A DNA stretch of 64,000 nucleotides from Pseudoduganella danionis (GTDB taxonomy: Bacteria > Pseudomonadota > Gammaproteobacteria > Burkholderiales > Burkholderiaceae_D): assembly GCF_009720775.1 (NCBI RefSeq), contig NZ_WNKW01000001.1, forward strand, positions 1-64,000. Reading direction: 5' to 3'. Both the position numbers and the translations under genes were made by a program. Every line of letters starts with the position of its first letter. Positions within the stretch are counted from its first letter, which is position 1. Below the pieces are notes generated by a model, which had not been told where the DNA came from, made no database searches, and saw only the letters and a program-made list of their open reading frames with translations. Shown here in pieces: positions 18,520 to 26,307 of this stretch.

Positions 18520-19632
18520 ATGAGAATAGGCATACCGGCCGAGACGCGGCCGGGCGAAACCCGGGTTGCGGCGACGCCCGAAACCGTCAAGAAGCTGGCG
18601 GCCAAGCACAGTGTGATCGTGCAGGCTGGCGCCGGTCTGGCCGCATCGGTGACCGACGAGGCGTATGTGGCAGCCGGTGCGCAGATCGGCACAGCGGCCG
18701 ACGCATACGGCGCGGAAGTGGTGCTCAAGGTGCGCGCACCGGATGCAGCGGAGCGCGGCCTGATGAAGGCTGGCACGGTGCTGATCGGCATGCTCAATCC
18801 CTTTGATGCCGACAACAACGCTGCCATGGCAGCCGCCGGCCTGCAGGCGTTTGCGCTGGAAGCCGTGCCGCGCATCACGCGCGCGCAGTCGATGGACGTG
18901 CTGTCCTCGCAGGCCAACATCGCCGGCTACAAGGCGGTGATGGTGGCCGCGAATACCTACCAGCGCTTCATGCCTATGCTGATGACGGCGGCCGGTACCG
19001 TGAAAGCGGCGCGCGTGCTGATCATGGGCGTGGGCGTGGCCGGTCTGCAGGCGATTGCTACCGCCAAGCGTCTGGGCGCCGTGATCGAAGCGTCCGACGT
19101 GCGTCCACCCGTCAAAGAGCAGGTGGAATCGCTGGGCGCCAAATTCATCGACGTGCCTTTCCTCACCGACGAAGAGAAGGAAATCGCGCAGGGTGTGGGC
19201 GGCTATGCCCGTCCTATGCCGGCCGACTGGCTCGCACGTCAGGCCGCGCTGGTGCATGAACGTGCCAAGCTGGCCGACATCATCATCACTACCGCGCTGA
19301 TCCCGGGCCGCAAAGCGCCTGTGCTGATTTCCGAAGACACCGTGAAAGCCATGAAACCGGGTTCGGTGATTGTCGATCTGGCCGTCGCGCAGGGCGGCAA
19401 CTGCCCGCTGTCCGTGCTGAACGAAACGGTGGTGCGCCACGGCGTGCACATCGTCGGCCAGCCCGATCTGGCAACGCTGGTGGCGGCCGATGCCTCGGCG
19501 CTGTATGCGCGCAATGTGCTCGACTTCCTCAAGCTGATCATCAACAAGGAAGACCAGTTGGTGATCGACCGCGAAGACGAAATCCTCAAAGCCACGCTGC
19601 TGTGCAGCGGCGGCGAACTGCTGAGAAAATAA
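18520..19632 (+). CDS. pntAA: NAD(P) transhydrogenase subunit alpha 1
   Basis: A 370-residue soluble NAD(H)-binding dI subunit of the proton-pumping transhydrogenase that exchanges hydride between NADH and NADP+. The start MRIGIPAETRPGETRVAATP is typical and is preceded by GGAGG at 18511-18515. The Rossmann motif VLIMGVGVAGLQAIATAKRLG (about residues 168-188) binds NAD. Here the alpha subunit is split, with the membrane part encoded by the next gene, as in Rhodospirillum and many betaproteobacteria. Confidence 0.96.
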   Translation: MRIGIPAETRPGETRVAATPETVKKLAAKHSVIVQAGAGLAASVTDEAYVAAGAQIGTAADAYGAEVVLKVRAPDAAERGLMKAGTVLIGMLNPFDADNNAAMAAAGLQAFALEAVPRITRAQSMDVLSSQANIAGYKAVMVAANTYQRFMPMLMTAAGTVKAARVLIMGVGVAGLQAIATAKRLGAVIEASDVRPPVKEQVESLGAKFIDVPFLTDEEKEIAQGVGGYARPMPADWLARQAALVHERAKLADIIITTALIPGRKAPVLISEDTVKAMKPGSVIVDLAVAQGGNCPLSVLNETVVRHGVHIVGQPDLATLVAADASALYARNVLDFLKLIINKEDQLVIDREDEILKATLLCSGGELLRK

Positions 19633-19643
19633 AAGGAGGTTTT

Positions 19644-19964
19644 ATGGAAGTGAGCCATACCATCATCAATCTGATCATCTTCGTGCTGGCCATCTATGTG
19701 GGCTATCACGTGGTGTGGACCGTGACGCCTGCGCTGCATACGCCGCTGATGGCCGTGACCAATGCCGTATCGGCCATCATCATCGTGGGCGCCATGCTGG
19801 CTGCCGCGCTGACCGAAGGTCTGGTGGGGCAGGTGGCCGGTACTGTCGCCGTGGCACTGGCAGCCGTCAACGTGTTCGGCGGTTTTCTGGTGACCCAGCG
19901 CATGCTGGAAATGTTCAAGAAGAAGGCGCCTAAGGCCGCAGCTAACAAGGGAGAGCAGGCATGA
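19644..19964 (+). CDS. pntAB: NAD(P) transhydrogenase subunit alpha 2 (membrane)
   Basis: A 106-residue inner-membrane subunit (dII part) with about three hydrophobic helices (residues 8-28, 35-58, 65-88) and a Lys-rich C-terminus. The ATG at 19644 has AAAGGAGG 5-8 bases upstream; an in-frame start at 19602 lies inside pntAA. The 3' end overlaps pntB by ATGA, so translation is coupled. Confidence 0.93.
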   Translation: MEVSHTIINLIIFVLAIYVGYHVVWTVTPALHTPLMAVTNAVSAIIIVGAMLAAALTEGLVGQVAGTVAVALAAVNVFGGFLVTQRMLEMFKKKAPKAAANKGEQA

Positions 19965-21439
19965 GCGGTATCTCCATGAATCTGGTCACCCTGCTGTACC
20001 TGATCGCTTCGGTATGCTTCATTCAGGCGCTGAAAGGCCTGTCCTCGCCGGCCACGGCGCGTGCCGGTAATGCTTTCGGCATGACGGGTATGGCCATCGC
20101 GTTTGTCACCACGGTGGCACTGATCTTCAAGCTGCAGGCCATGGCTGCTGCAGCGGCAGCAGCGGGCCACGGCAGCGCCGGCGGTTTCACGCTGGTGGCG
20201 CTGGGTGTCGTGGTCGGTGGCGGCATCGGTGCCGTGCTGGCGAAAAAAGTCGAGATGACCAAGATGCCGGAACTGGTCGCAGCAATGCACTCGCTGATCG
20301 GTCTGGCCGCTGTGTGTATCGCGGTGGCTGCCGTGTCGGAGCCGCAGGCTTTCGGCATTGCGCAGGCGGGCGAAGCGCTGCCGTTCGGTAACCGTATCGA
20401 ACTGTTCATCGGTACCTTCGTCGGTGCGATTACGTTCTCCGGTTCGGTGATCGCGTTCGGCAAGCTGTCGGGCAAATACAAGTTCCGTCTGTTCCAGGGC
20501 GCGCCGGTCAATTTCGCCGGCCAGCATATGCTCAACCTGTTGCTGGCGCTGGCCATGGTGGGTCTGGGTCTGGTGTTCTGCTTCGATAGCGGCGCAACGC
20601 CGGCATGGCTGCCGTTCCTGATCATGACGGCGATTGCCTTCGTGCTCGGTGTGCTGATCATCATTCCTATCGGCGGTGCGGATATGCCGGTGGTGGTGTC
20701 GATGCTGAACTCGTATTCGGGCTGGGCGGCTGCCGGTATCGGCTTCTCGCTGAATAACTCGATGCTGATTATCGCCGGTTCGCTGGTGGGTTCGTCCGGT
20801 GCGATTCTGTCCTACATCATGTGCAAGGCCATGAACCGCTCGTTCTTCAACGTGATTCTGGGTGGCTTCGGTGGAGCACCCGCGGAAGCTGGTAGCGGCG
20901 CAGCGAAAGAACAGCGTCCCGTCAAATCCGGTTCGGCTGATGATGCTTCGTTCATCATGGCGAATGCGGAAAGCGTGATCATCGTACCGGGCTACGGTCT
21001 GGCCGTGGCACGCGCCCAGCACGCGCTGAAAGAGCTGGTCGAGAAGCTGACCCACAAGGGCGTCAACGTGAAGTATGCGATCCACCCGGTGGCAGGCCGT
21101 ATGCCGGGCCACATGAACGTGCTGCTGGCGGAAGCCGAAGTGCCGTACGATCAGGTGTTCGAGATGGAAGACATCAATGGCGAGTTCGGTCAGACCGACG
21201 TGGTGCTGATTCTGGGCGCGAACGACGTGGTCAATCCGGCGGCCAAAGATCCGAACTCGCCGATTGCCGGCATGCCGATTCTGGAAGCCTACAAAGCCAA
21301 GAGCATCATCGTCAACAAGCGTTCCATGGCTTCCGGTTATGCCGGTCTGGATAATGAGCTGTTCTATCAGGCAAACACCATGATGGTGTTTGGCGATGCC
21401 AAGAAAGTCATCGAGGATATGGTGAAGGCGGTCGAGTAA
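19961..21439 (+). CDS. pntB: NAD(P) transhydrogenase subunit beta
   Basis: A 492-residue subunit. The N-terminal ~270 residues are membrane helices of the proton channel (dII), and the C-terminal ~190 form the NADP(H)-binding dIII domain, with VIIVPGYGLAVARAQ and GANDVVNPAA. It completes the PntAA-PntAB-PntB complex, which makes NADPH at the cost of the proton gradient. A strong terminator follows. Confidence 0.97.
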   Translation: MSGISMNLVTLLYLIASVCFIQALKGLSSPATARAGNAFGMTGMAIAFVTTVALIFKLQAMAAAAAAAGHGSAGGFTLVALGVVVGGGIGAVLAKKVEMTKMPELVAAMHSLIGLAAVCIAVAAVSEPQAFGIAQAGEALPFGNRIELFIGTFVGAITFSGSVIAFGKLSGKYKFRLFQGAPVNFAGQHMLNLLLALAMVGLGLVFCFDSGATPAWLPFLIMTAIAFVLGVLIIIPIGGADMPVVVSMLNSYSGWAAAGIGFSLNNSMLIIAGSLVGSSGAILSYIMCKAMNRSFFNVILGGFGGAPAEAGSGAAKEQRPVKSGSADDASFIMANAESVIIVPGYGLAVARAQHALKELVEKLTHKGVNVKYAIHPVAGRMPGHMNVLLAEAEVPYDQVFEMEDINGEFGQTDVVLILGANDVVNPAAKDPNSPIAGMPILEAYKAKSIIVNKRSMASGYAGLDNELFYQANTMMVFGDAKKVIEDMVKAVE

Positions 21440-21469
21440 AGCATACGCCTGCTTGCCGGCTGCAAGAGT

Positions 21470-21504
21470 ACGGAGCCCTGAGAGATCAGGGTTCCGTTTT
21501 TTTT
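21470..21504 (+). terminator. Terminator of the pnt operon
   Basis: A 12-bp stem (21470-21481 with 21486-21497, one G-T pair, GAGA loop) is followed by eight T residues (21497-21504). It overlaps the stop codon of the converging reductase gene. Confidence 0.88.
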
Positions 21505-22132
21505 ATGCGCGCACGTAGCGCAAATGGGTGGCGTGTGTGCCGTTCAGTACGGAGTCTATGCGGAACTGGGACGCTGTTTCGCCCAGGTTTTCAAACAGGC
21601 GCCGGCCAGCGCCAAACAGGACGGGAGCCAGAGCGATCTCCAGTTCGTCAATGAGATTCAGAGTCAGATATTGCTGGATTACGTCGGCGCCGCCGGATAT
21701 CCGGATGTCGCGTTCGCCGGCGGCTGCGCGCGCCAGTTCGAGTGCACGTTCAGGGCCTTCGTTGATGAAATAAAAGGTGGTGCCGCCGGGGCGTACCCAG
21801 GGTTCCCGTTTCTCGTGGGTGAGTACATAGACGGGGGTGTGGAATGGTGCTTCTTCCGGCCAGCTTACTTCGCCCTGATCGAACATGCGCTTGCCGAGTA
21901 TGTTGGCGCCAGTGCGTTCGAAGGTGTGGCGCACCATTTCATTGACGGCGCCCGTTTCACCGCCGGGGCCGAATTGCAGCTTGTCGCGGAAGTATTGCTG
22001 ATTGATCAGCCAGGCCATCAACGCCCCCCATTTCGCGCCCCAGTTTTTGTAACTGGGGTCGTCCATGGTCATGCCTTCCGGCGCCATATAGCCATCGAGG
22101 CTCAGGCCGATGTTGACGAAAACTTTGCTCAT
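21503..22132 (-). CDS. RibD C-terminal / dihydrofolate reductase-like protein
   Basis: A 209-residue cytosolic protein of the RibD_C superfamily. The N-terminus VFVNIGLSLDGYMAP and the later ISGGADVIQQYLTLNLIDELEI with APVLFGAGRRLF match the family that includes riboflavin-pathway and DHFR-like reductases. It stands alone after the pnt terminator, so it is probably a general NADPH-dependent reductase rather than part of riboflavin synthesis. Substrate unknown. Confidence 0.88.
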   Translation of the reverse strand: MSKVFVNIGLSLDGYMAPEGMTMDDPSYKNWGAKWGALMAWLINQQYFRDKLQFGPGGETGAVNEMVRHTFERTGANILGKRMFDQGEVSWPEEAPFHTPVYVLTHEKREPWVRPGGTTFYFINEGPERALELARAAAGERDIRISGGADVIQQYLTLNLIDELEIALAPVLFGAGRRLFENLGETASQFRIDSVLNGTHATHLRYVRA

Positions 22133-22236
22133 GATGCGACTCCGGCGGTATGGTTGGTGATCTGACAGAGTGTAGTGGATCGCGTGACTTGTTGCTGGTT
22201 TAGTCGCGCTGATAGCAGATGGCGGTGCGAGGGGGG

Positions 22237-22665
22237 CTAGTCCTTCTTCAGTGATTCGTCGCGCAGGCGGCTGGCGATGGTGTAGTGGTGTTCGCCAGGC
22301 CGGCGGATTGAGAGGTCTATCCAGGCGTTGCGCATGCTGCGTGCGAATGAACGGGCAAACTGGTTGGGGCTGACGGAACGACCCTGATGAATGATCTGAT
22401 CGCCAATGACTTCCGCATAGTTATGCTCGCCGTAGCTCCATGAGCGCAGGATGGTGCCCTCAGGTAAAAAGACGGTTTTCCACTGATAGCCGCGCTGTCT
22501 GGCAGCACTAGGTTCGGACGCAAGTTTGACACTTTCATCCAGCCAGAATTTCAGCGCGGTGTTGATTGCAGCACTGACGTCAGGAGGCTGTCCGTGACGC
22601 TGCATGTGCTGGATCAGCCGTCGCAGGGTGTCGGGATCCACTTGGGCGATCACTGTGGTAAACAT
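22237..22665 (-). CDS. Uncharacterised 142-aa protein with ribbon-helix-helix-like N-terminus
   Basis: I do not recognise the family. Residues 2-8 (FTTVIAQ) could form a strand, followed by two predicted helices (DPDTLRRLIQHMQRHG and DVSAAINTALKFWLDE), the layout of Arc/MetJ-type ribbon-helix-helix DNA-binding domains. The rest (about 50-142) is basic and mixed, with ARSFARSMRNAW. The ATG at 22665 lies inside the left edge of a 174-bp dyad-symmetric repeat array, so autoregulation through that array is a reasonable guess. It sits at the left edge of the accessory segment. Alternatives are a plasmid/phage-derived or toxin-antitoxin-like protein; no partner gene is visible. Confidence 0.6.
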   Translation of the reverse strand: MFTTVIAQVDPDTLRRLIQHMQRHGQPPDVSAAINTALKFWLDESVKLASEPSAARQRGYQWKTVFLPEGTILRSWSYGEHNYAEVIGDQIIHQGRSVSPNQFARSFARSMRNAWIDLSIRRPGEHHYTIASRLRDESLKKD

Positions 22666-22834
22666 TCTGCGATTTCCTCTTATTTACTCTTATTTTCTCT
22701 GTTTCCTTCTTATTTTCTCTGCTTGCTGATATGGGCTTTTGTTTTAGCTCAAACGAAAGACTAGACTTGAATGCAGAGAAAATAAGTGGAAAGGAGAGAA
22801 AATAAGAGGGCTTAAGTGGAAAACGCAGAAGGTT
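22661..22834. repeat. 174-bp dyad-symmetric array of CTTATTTTCTCT boxes
   Basis: The 12-bp box CTTATTTTCTCT occurs at 22689-22700 and 22709-22720, and inverted at 22775-22786 and 22795-22806. A degenerate direct box precedes the left pair (22679-22690). Boxes on each arm are 20 bp apart (two helical turns), and all pairs share one axis at 22747.5. The innermost pair extends to a perfect 14-bp inverted repeat (22709-22722, 22773-22786). A 9-bp stem with one G-T pair (22736-22744, 22751-22759) has the same axis, as do TTCTGC/GCAGAA (22665-22670, 22825-22830). About 65 of 87 positions match between arms by hand count. The left end covers the start codon of the 142-aa gene. Confidence 0.9.
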
Positions 22835-22890
22835 TGCTATACGAGGCGGGAAAGAGGGGGGGAGCTTTGGGCGAGGTGCTTGGCTAGTGC

Positions 22891-23153
22891 GTTATCGGCA
22901 ATGGCGTCACGTATTTTCATTTCTCTGTCTATTAGCGGCGGCCGTACATCAGCAGTTCGGCCAGCATACTGCGCGCTGTTGGTACGAGGCCTATGGCGGT
23001 CAGCGATAGGCCCAGCAAACCTTGCTGCGGCGAAGTGCTGGCGAAGATGCGCACCATGGTGTCGGTGATGCGCACGATGGTCTGGCGATCCTGTTCGCGC
23101 AGAATGGTGAACTGGGCCAGATGGGCTGGATCGGCGCCCTGTGCCAGCACCTT
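22891..23153 (-). repeat. Degraded second copy of the acetyltransferase-start / ubiH-end junction
   Basis: This stretch aligns with 26791-27077 in the same orientation. Both contain the first ~10 codons of the acetyltransferase (MKIRDAIADNALA versus MIIRDAVADDAPA), a short spacer (about 16 bp shorter here) and the last ~73 codons of ubiH. Similarity stops abruptly on the left near 22891 and on the right at 23153, exactly where the inverted-repeat element begins. Divergence of roughly 10 percent shows that it is not a very recent copy. Confidence 0.9.
22932..23153 (-). pseudogene. ubiH 3'-end fragment
   Basis: A 5'-truncated remnant of the UbiH-type hydroxylase gene at 26856-28058. Its last 71 residues (from LAQGADPAHLAQF to MLAELLMYGRR) match the intact protein with about 8 substitutions and keep the stop codon. 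The frame is uninterrupted but has no start region or catalytic domain, so it cannot be functional. The 5' side is cut by the MITE-like element. Confidence 0.88.
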
Positions 23154-23350
23154 CGGGTCTCGGGGACAGCTCTGTCATTTGGACATCCGCGGGTCTCGGG
23201 GACAGCTCTGTCATTTGGACATCGGACGCCATTCTTTGATCAATGTTAACACGCAAATTCGACTGTTTCACATATTGATATGGATTAAAGTTTTGTACGA
23301 CATGTCCGAATGACAGAGCTGACCCCGAGAACTGAGCTGACCCCGAGAAC
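23154..23350. mobile_element. MITE-like inverted-repeat element (no coding capacity)
   Basis: A 34-bp sequence starting CGGGTCTCGGGGACAGCTCT occurs twice in tandem on the left (23154-23187, 23190-23223). The right side carries its inverse: 23303-23330 pairs with CTCGGGGACAGCTCTGTCAT... with about 2 mismatches in 28, and a partial second copy GAGCTGACCCCGAGAAC repeats at 23316-23332 and 23334-23350. The 80-bp centre is A/T-rich and non-coding. The layout resembles a non-autonomous element or REP-type cassette; the mobilising enzyme is not in the window. Confidence 0.72.
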
Positions 23351-23493
23351 ACTGCTGCATCCATCCAGCTAGATACATCCATGCGCATGGATATACTCGG
23401 CGATCAAACTTTGTTCGCATCGATTTGACCGCCGATACCCTGTCCAAGCATCTGAAGTCGCTGCATAGCGCACTTTACGTGTAGCGGCGTATA
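23351..23493. other. Non-coding spacer with a 16-bp palindrome
   Basis: Between the MITE-like element and the next gene there is a perfect palindrome ATCCATGCGCATGGAT (23377-23392). A short plus-strand frame ends at a TAG at 23481-23483 (ITALYV-like tail, ...LHSALYV), but no start or family is recognisable. Nothing else is seen. Confidence 0.4.
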
Positions 23494-24066
23494 TCAGTTG
23501 AGTCCACAGAAGCGCAGTATTTTGTTTACCGTGTTGTGCGTCGAGTATTCATCTAAGCCGGCACCAAAACGAAACGACTGAGTGCTAGTCTCGATTTCGA
23601 TCCGTCCATCACTCAGTCCAAGACTCTCCAACTTCCCTTCTGACGACCATGCTTGAGCGCTTGGTAGAACGCGCACTGCACGTATGGTTTCGGCTGACAG
23701 TAAAAATTTATATGCCTTAGGCGCGCTACTCCCCCGGACTATGCATAGCTCATCACGGAAGACATAACTTCGATACAGCAGGATGGCAAATAGCGCTCCG
23801 GTTGAGAGCGTGATAGCAAGCCACGCATAGGCGTAATCTTGCGATGGCCCGCTCAGATGCCTGGCTATGGCAGGAATAAACATCAGACACCAGCAGCCAG
23901 CCAACAGCACAGGAAGCAGCCGCTTTTGCGTTGGACAGACTATGTGAAGCAAGGACTCTTCTTCAATGTCTTGGTGGGATAAAGTTGGAGTAGGAGTATT
24001 CAAGAAATGCTTTCCGTATAAGCGGTTTAACGTGGTATTCGGGTCTGCGGCAGGCCGACTTCGCAA
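23494..24066 (-). CDS. Uncharacterised membrane protein with PH-like C-terminal half
   Basis: A protein of up to 190 residues, not recognised. It has two hydrophobic segments (about residues 50-70 and 80-98), then a soluble C-terminal half whose strand-rich pattern (FRDELCIVRG, GRIEIETSTQSFRFG) resembles bacterial PH/YcxB-type membrane proteins. The listed start is a TTG at 24066, six bases after the preceding stop, with almost no ribosome-site spacing. A TTG at 24003, with GGAAAG upstream, would give a 169-residue product and may be the real start. It follows the 144-aa gene closely, probably in one operon. Base composition is A/T-richer than in neighbouring core genes. Confidence 0.6.
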   Translation of the reverse strand: MRSRPAADPNTTLNRLYGKHFLNTPTPTLSHQDIEEESLLHIVCPTQKRLLPVLLAGCWCLMFIPAIARHLSGPSQDYAYAWLAITLSTGALFAILLYRSYVFRDELCIVRGSSAPKAYKFLLSAETIRAVRVLPSAQAWSSEGKLESLGLSDGRIEIETSTQSFRFGAGLDEYSTHNTVNKILRFCGLN

Positions 24067-24072
24067 CCTCAG

Positions 24073-24507
24073 CTACATCGAAGACCAGATCACGCGCACC
24101 ATGCCCTCAGCCGCATACTGTCTGATTGTGACCGCTGCGACCCCATCCACTGCGTTGGCAACGCTAAGAGTGCCTTCAATGCCCTTAGCGCCCCACTTTA
24201 TGCCAAGTAAACCATTGCAAGCCCCCGAGTAAATAAGTTTATCCTCGTCCACGCTATGCGACGATGTGCGAGCACGGATGATGTAAACGTCTTTGATGCA
24301 GACTTGCCCTGGAAATCCAACCAGGTCTTCTGTAACGACCATGCGATACTGGCCGTCTGGCGATATGGTCTCGCTCACAAGATCGTGCGTATGGCTCGCT
24401 ATGGCTCGCAGCGCAAAGGAACCTAACTGCATCAGTAAGGTGCATGCACCCAGGATGGCAAGCAATGCGCGCGCCTTTTTCCCTAAATTCGTCGTATCAA
24501 TTCGCAT
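24073..24507 (-). CDS. Uncharacterised single-span membrane or secreted protein
   Basis: A 144-residue protein of unknown function. One hydrophobic helix (about residues 13-32) is preceded by a Lys/Arg-containing N-terminus; the rest faces the periplasm and contains SPDGQYRMVV, a pattern seen in small DUF proteins that sense or bind the envelope. Two Cys (in GQVCIKD and SGACNG) could form a disulphide. It lies between the YcxB-like gene and the 190-aa membrane gene in an A/T-richer accessory cluster. No function is assigned. Confidence 0.62.
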   Translation of the reverse strand: MRIDTTNLGKKARALLAILGACTLLMQLGSFALRAIASHTHDLVSETISPDGQYRMVVTEDLVGFPGQVCIKDVYIIRARTSSHSVDEDKLIYSGACNGLLGIKWGAKGIEGTLSVANAVDGVAAVTIRQYAAEGMVRVIWSSM

Positions 24508-24543
24508 AACATCTGAATAATCATTGGGGGATGTAGACCGTTT

Positions 24544-25014
24544 TCAGCTTGGCCCGCCGGAGGGCTGATGCCGAACGATGTAGTTCTTCAATAGAGCATG
24601 CTGTTCATCACTTAGAACCCGAAAAGGAACCGGCATCGCACCGTCGCTTTGTGCAAACAGATATCCCACTGGGTAAGTATGAATGGCTATAACCTCGGCC
24701 CAGGGTACGACTAACTCTCCGCCCTTCGAACGCCGAGTTATTCCTGCGTCGTCAAAATGAAAATCGCAAGCGCCGACTTTTAGCACTTTGAACATAAATA
24801 TAGGCGGGATAACTAGAAGCAAACAGCTACGTAGAACGAGGATATCTAAAAGGCTTATCTTTTTTCCCTGTTCAATTTTGCGGCGCGTTAATTCAGCAAT
24901 TACGTGGGAGGTGACGATACCCAGGTATTCGCCTAGCCGGTAGCTGACGTGGAAACGCAGCGACGCAAGGGCAGGTTGGACAACTTGCAAGTGGATACTC
25001 CTGTTTGAGTCCAT
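24544..25014 (-). CDS. YcxB-like membrane-associated protein
   Basis: A 156-residue protein. A hydrophobic segment at about residues 75-95 (SCLLLVIPPIFMFKVL) is followed by a YcxB-like domain: FHFDDAGITRRSKGGE, then VVPWAEVIAIHTYPVGYLF, and a C-terminal helix. The ATG at 25014 (MDSNRSIHLQ) is preferred over the in-frame ATG at 25050. Members of this family are small bacterial membrane proteins of unknown role. The gene shares strand and composition with its two downstream neighbours. Confidence 0.62.
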   Translation of the reverse strand: MDSNRSIHLQVVQPALASLRFHVSYRLGEYLGIVTSHVIAELTRRKIEQGKKISLLDILVLRSCLLLVIPPIFMFKVLKVGACDFHFDDAGITRRSKGGELVVPWAEVIAIHTYPVGYLFAQSDGAMPVPFRVLSDEQHALLKNYIVRHQPSGGPS

Positions 25015-25116
25015 ACATGAATGGGTGAAGCCAGCAGCACTGCCGATCACTTCACCGGTCGCTCACCTAGCGGTTGGTAAAATCGGAACAGAAAGCCGTC
25101 CGGGTATTTGTTTGGT

Positions 25117-25971
25117 CTAGCTCTGCGGACGATGAGCAGAAGCAGGAAGCCAATTGTTTAAGCGCTTGTATTGCGCCGTGTATTGATCCTTCAGACAGTC
25201 GACGAGGTTGTCTACATTGAGGCACTCGCGGTCTCGCTGTTGCAGCCACTTGCGTTGCAAGCTCCGTAGCTCCTCCTGCACACCGGTCGTGCCGCTACCG
25301 AGGCGGATACTATGGTATAGCTCGCTTACTGCGAGATCCTGCGCTGCAAGCCCTGTATCGGCGCAGATGGTTTTTTCAATTTTGCTCTGTGCCATCGTGC
25401 AATCAAACGCAGGGCCAGTCGATGGTGGCTGAAATTTCTCTTTCCAGCTAAAGGACTTAGGCGGCATCTCAACTTTTGCGCCAGAACGGTCGATAAATTC
25501 GATGTACTCGACGCTCATGCTCTGCTCATAAATCCAGGAGCTCAGAGCCAGCTTTGCCTGAGGGGGAATGTTGGCTGCAGATAGACTGTTGGATGCTAGC
25601 CTGAGGGTGCCAGGTACATGAAACGCCCCTATGCCCATGCCAGTTTCGGCATCTATCCATAGGAAGCCTTTCTCTGTACAGCTATGCGGGCGGCAGGCCG
25701 ACATGCTGACATAGCGGTGATCTTCGACGACAACCGGATCCGGCGGGCCGCCGAGTGCCATCGCCACGTTATCGGATAAGGCGGGTGGAACTCGGCTGTT
25801 CACCAGTGCAACGAAGCGCTTATCCCATATGAGCTGGTTGGTTGACTTCCCTTCGTACTGTAGCAGCCAGGCAGTTGGTGACGTCGCCGGACCAGCACTT
25901 GCGCTGTCAGAGATCAGCAGAAAAACCAAGGCCGATGCGATAGCCTGAATTTTTAAGGGATAAACCTTCAT
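25117..25971 (-). CDS. Secreted protein with C-terminal LprI-like domain
   Basis: About 284 residues. A signal peptide (residues 1-26, ending SASA-G) directs export. The C-terminal part (about 190-280) matches the LprI/DUF1311 pattern: FDCTMAQSKIEKTICAD, then ELRSLQRKWLQQRDREC and VDCLKDQY, with conserved Cys and the W-x3-RD motif. LprI-type domains include lysozyme inhibitors, but many are uncharacterised. The middle region, with paired Cys (SACRPHSC), is not recognised. The second Met (25971) is chosen over 25977 because of the closer fit to a signal peptide. It is the first gene of the accessory leftward cluster. Confidence 0.72.
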   Translation of the reverse strand: MKVYPLKIQAIASALVFLLISDSASAGPATSPTAWLLQYEGKSTNQLIWDKRFVALVNSRVPPALSDNVAMALGGPPDPVVVEDHRYVSMSACRPHSCTEKGFLWIDAETGMGIGAFHVPGTLRLASNSLSAANIPPQAKLALSSWIYEQSMSVEYIEFIDRSGAKVEMPPKSFSWKEKFQPPSTGPAFDCTMAQSKIEKTICADTGLAAQDLAVSELYHSIRLGSGTTGVQEELRSLQRKWLQQRDRECLNVDNLVDCLKDQYTAQYKRLNNWLPASAHRPQS

Positions 25972-26307
25972 TAGCATTCCTTAGACCTTGTAAGTCGGTG
26001 TATTAGCTTGGATGGCCAAGCCCAGCTCTTGGTGATGATCGTGCGTCTCGGTGCGCTAGCAACTGCATATCGCAACACGTGGTCTATCAGGTTTCGGCCG
26101 GAATAAATTCGAGCAAATGTTTGCTGAAACCATGACGCCGAAAATGATGGGCGAGGTCAGGCAGCAAGGCCAGCGTGCAGGTGGTCGAACCCGGCAAGGG
26201 ATAGACACCGCAGCATAGCAATTCGCGCGCGCGAAAAATTCTCAGATTGTCACAATGGCTATCACAGCCTGAAGAAGGCTGGCGCCGATAGGTGCAGCAG
26301 TGGCTGC
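25972..26307. other. Gene-free stretch between the accessory cluster and the acetyltransferase
   Basis: About 336 bp with no convincing gene. A minus-strand frame stays open from 26425 to a stop at 26087 and would encode a Cys-rich tail (SHCCTYRRQ... to FIPAET), but it has no ATG/GTG start; the first usable codon is a TTG giving about 43 residues. A 14-bp palindrome TTCGCGCGCGCGAA lies at 26222-26235. Confidence 0.4.

Noticed and set aside
22837..23388. A 183-codon minus-strand frame across the duplicated fragment and MITE-like element
   Set aside because: It reads the ubiH remnant in a wrong frame and runs through the repeats twice (VQMTELSPRP); a by-product of the repeats.
23401..23483. 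A short plus-strand frame ending ...LSKHLKSLHSALYV before a TAG
   Set aside because: Looks like a possible gene tail but is too short, has no start and no family match; could be chance.
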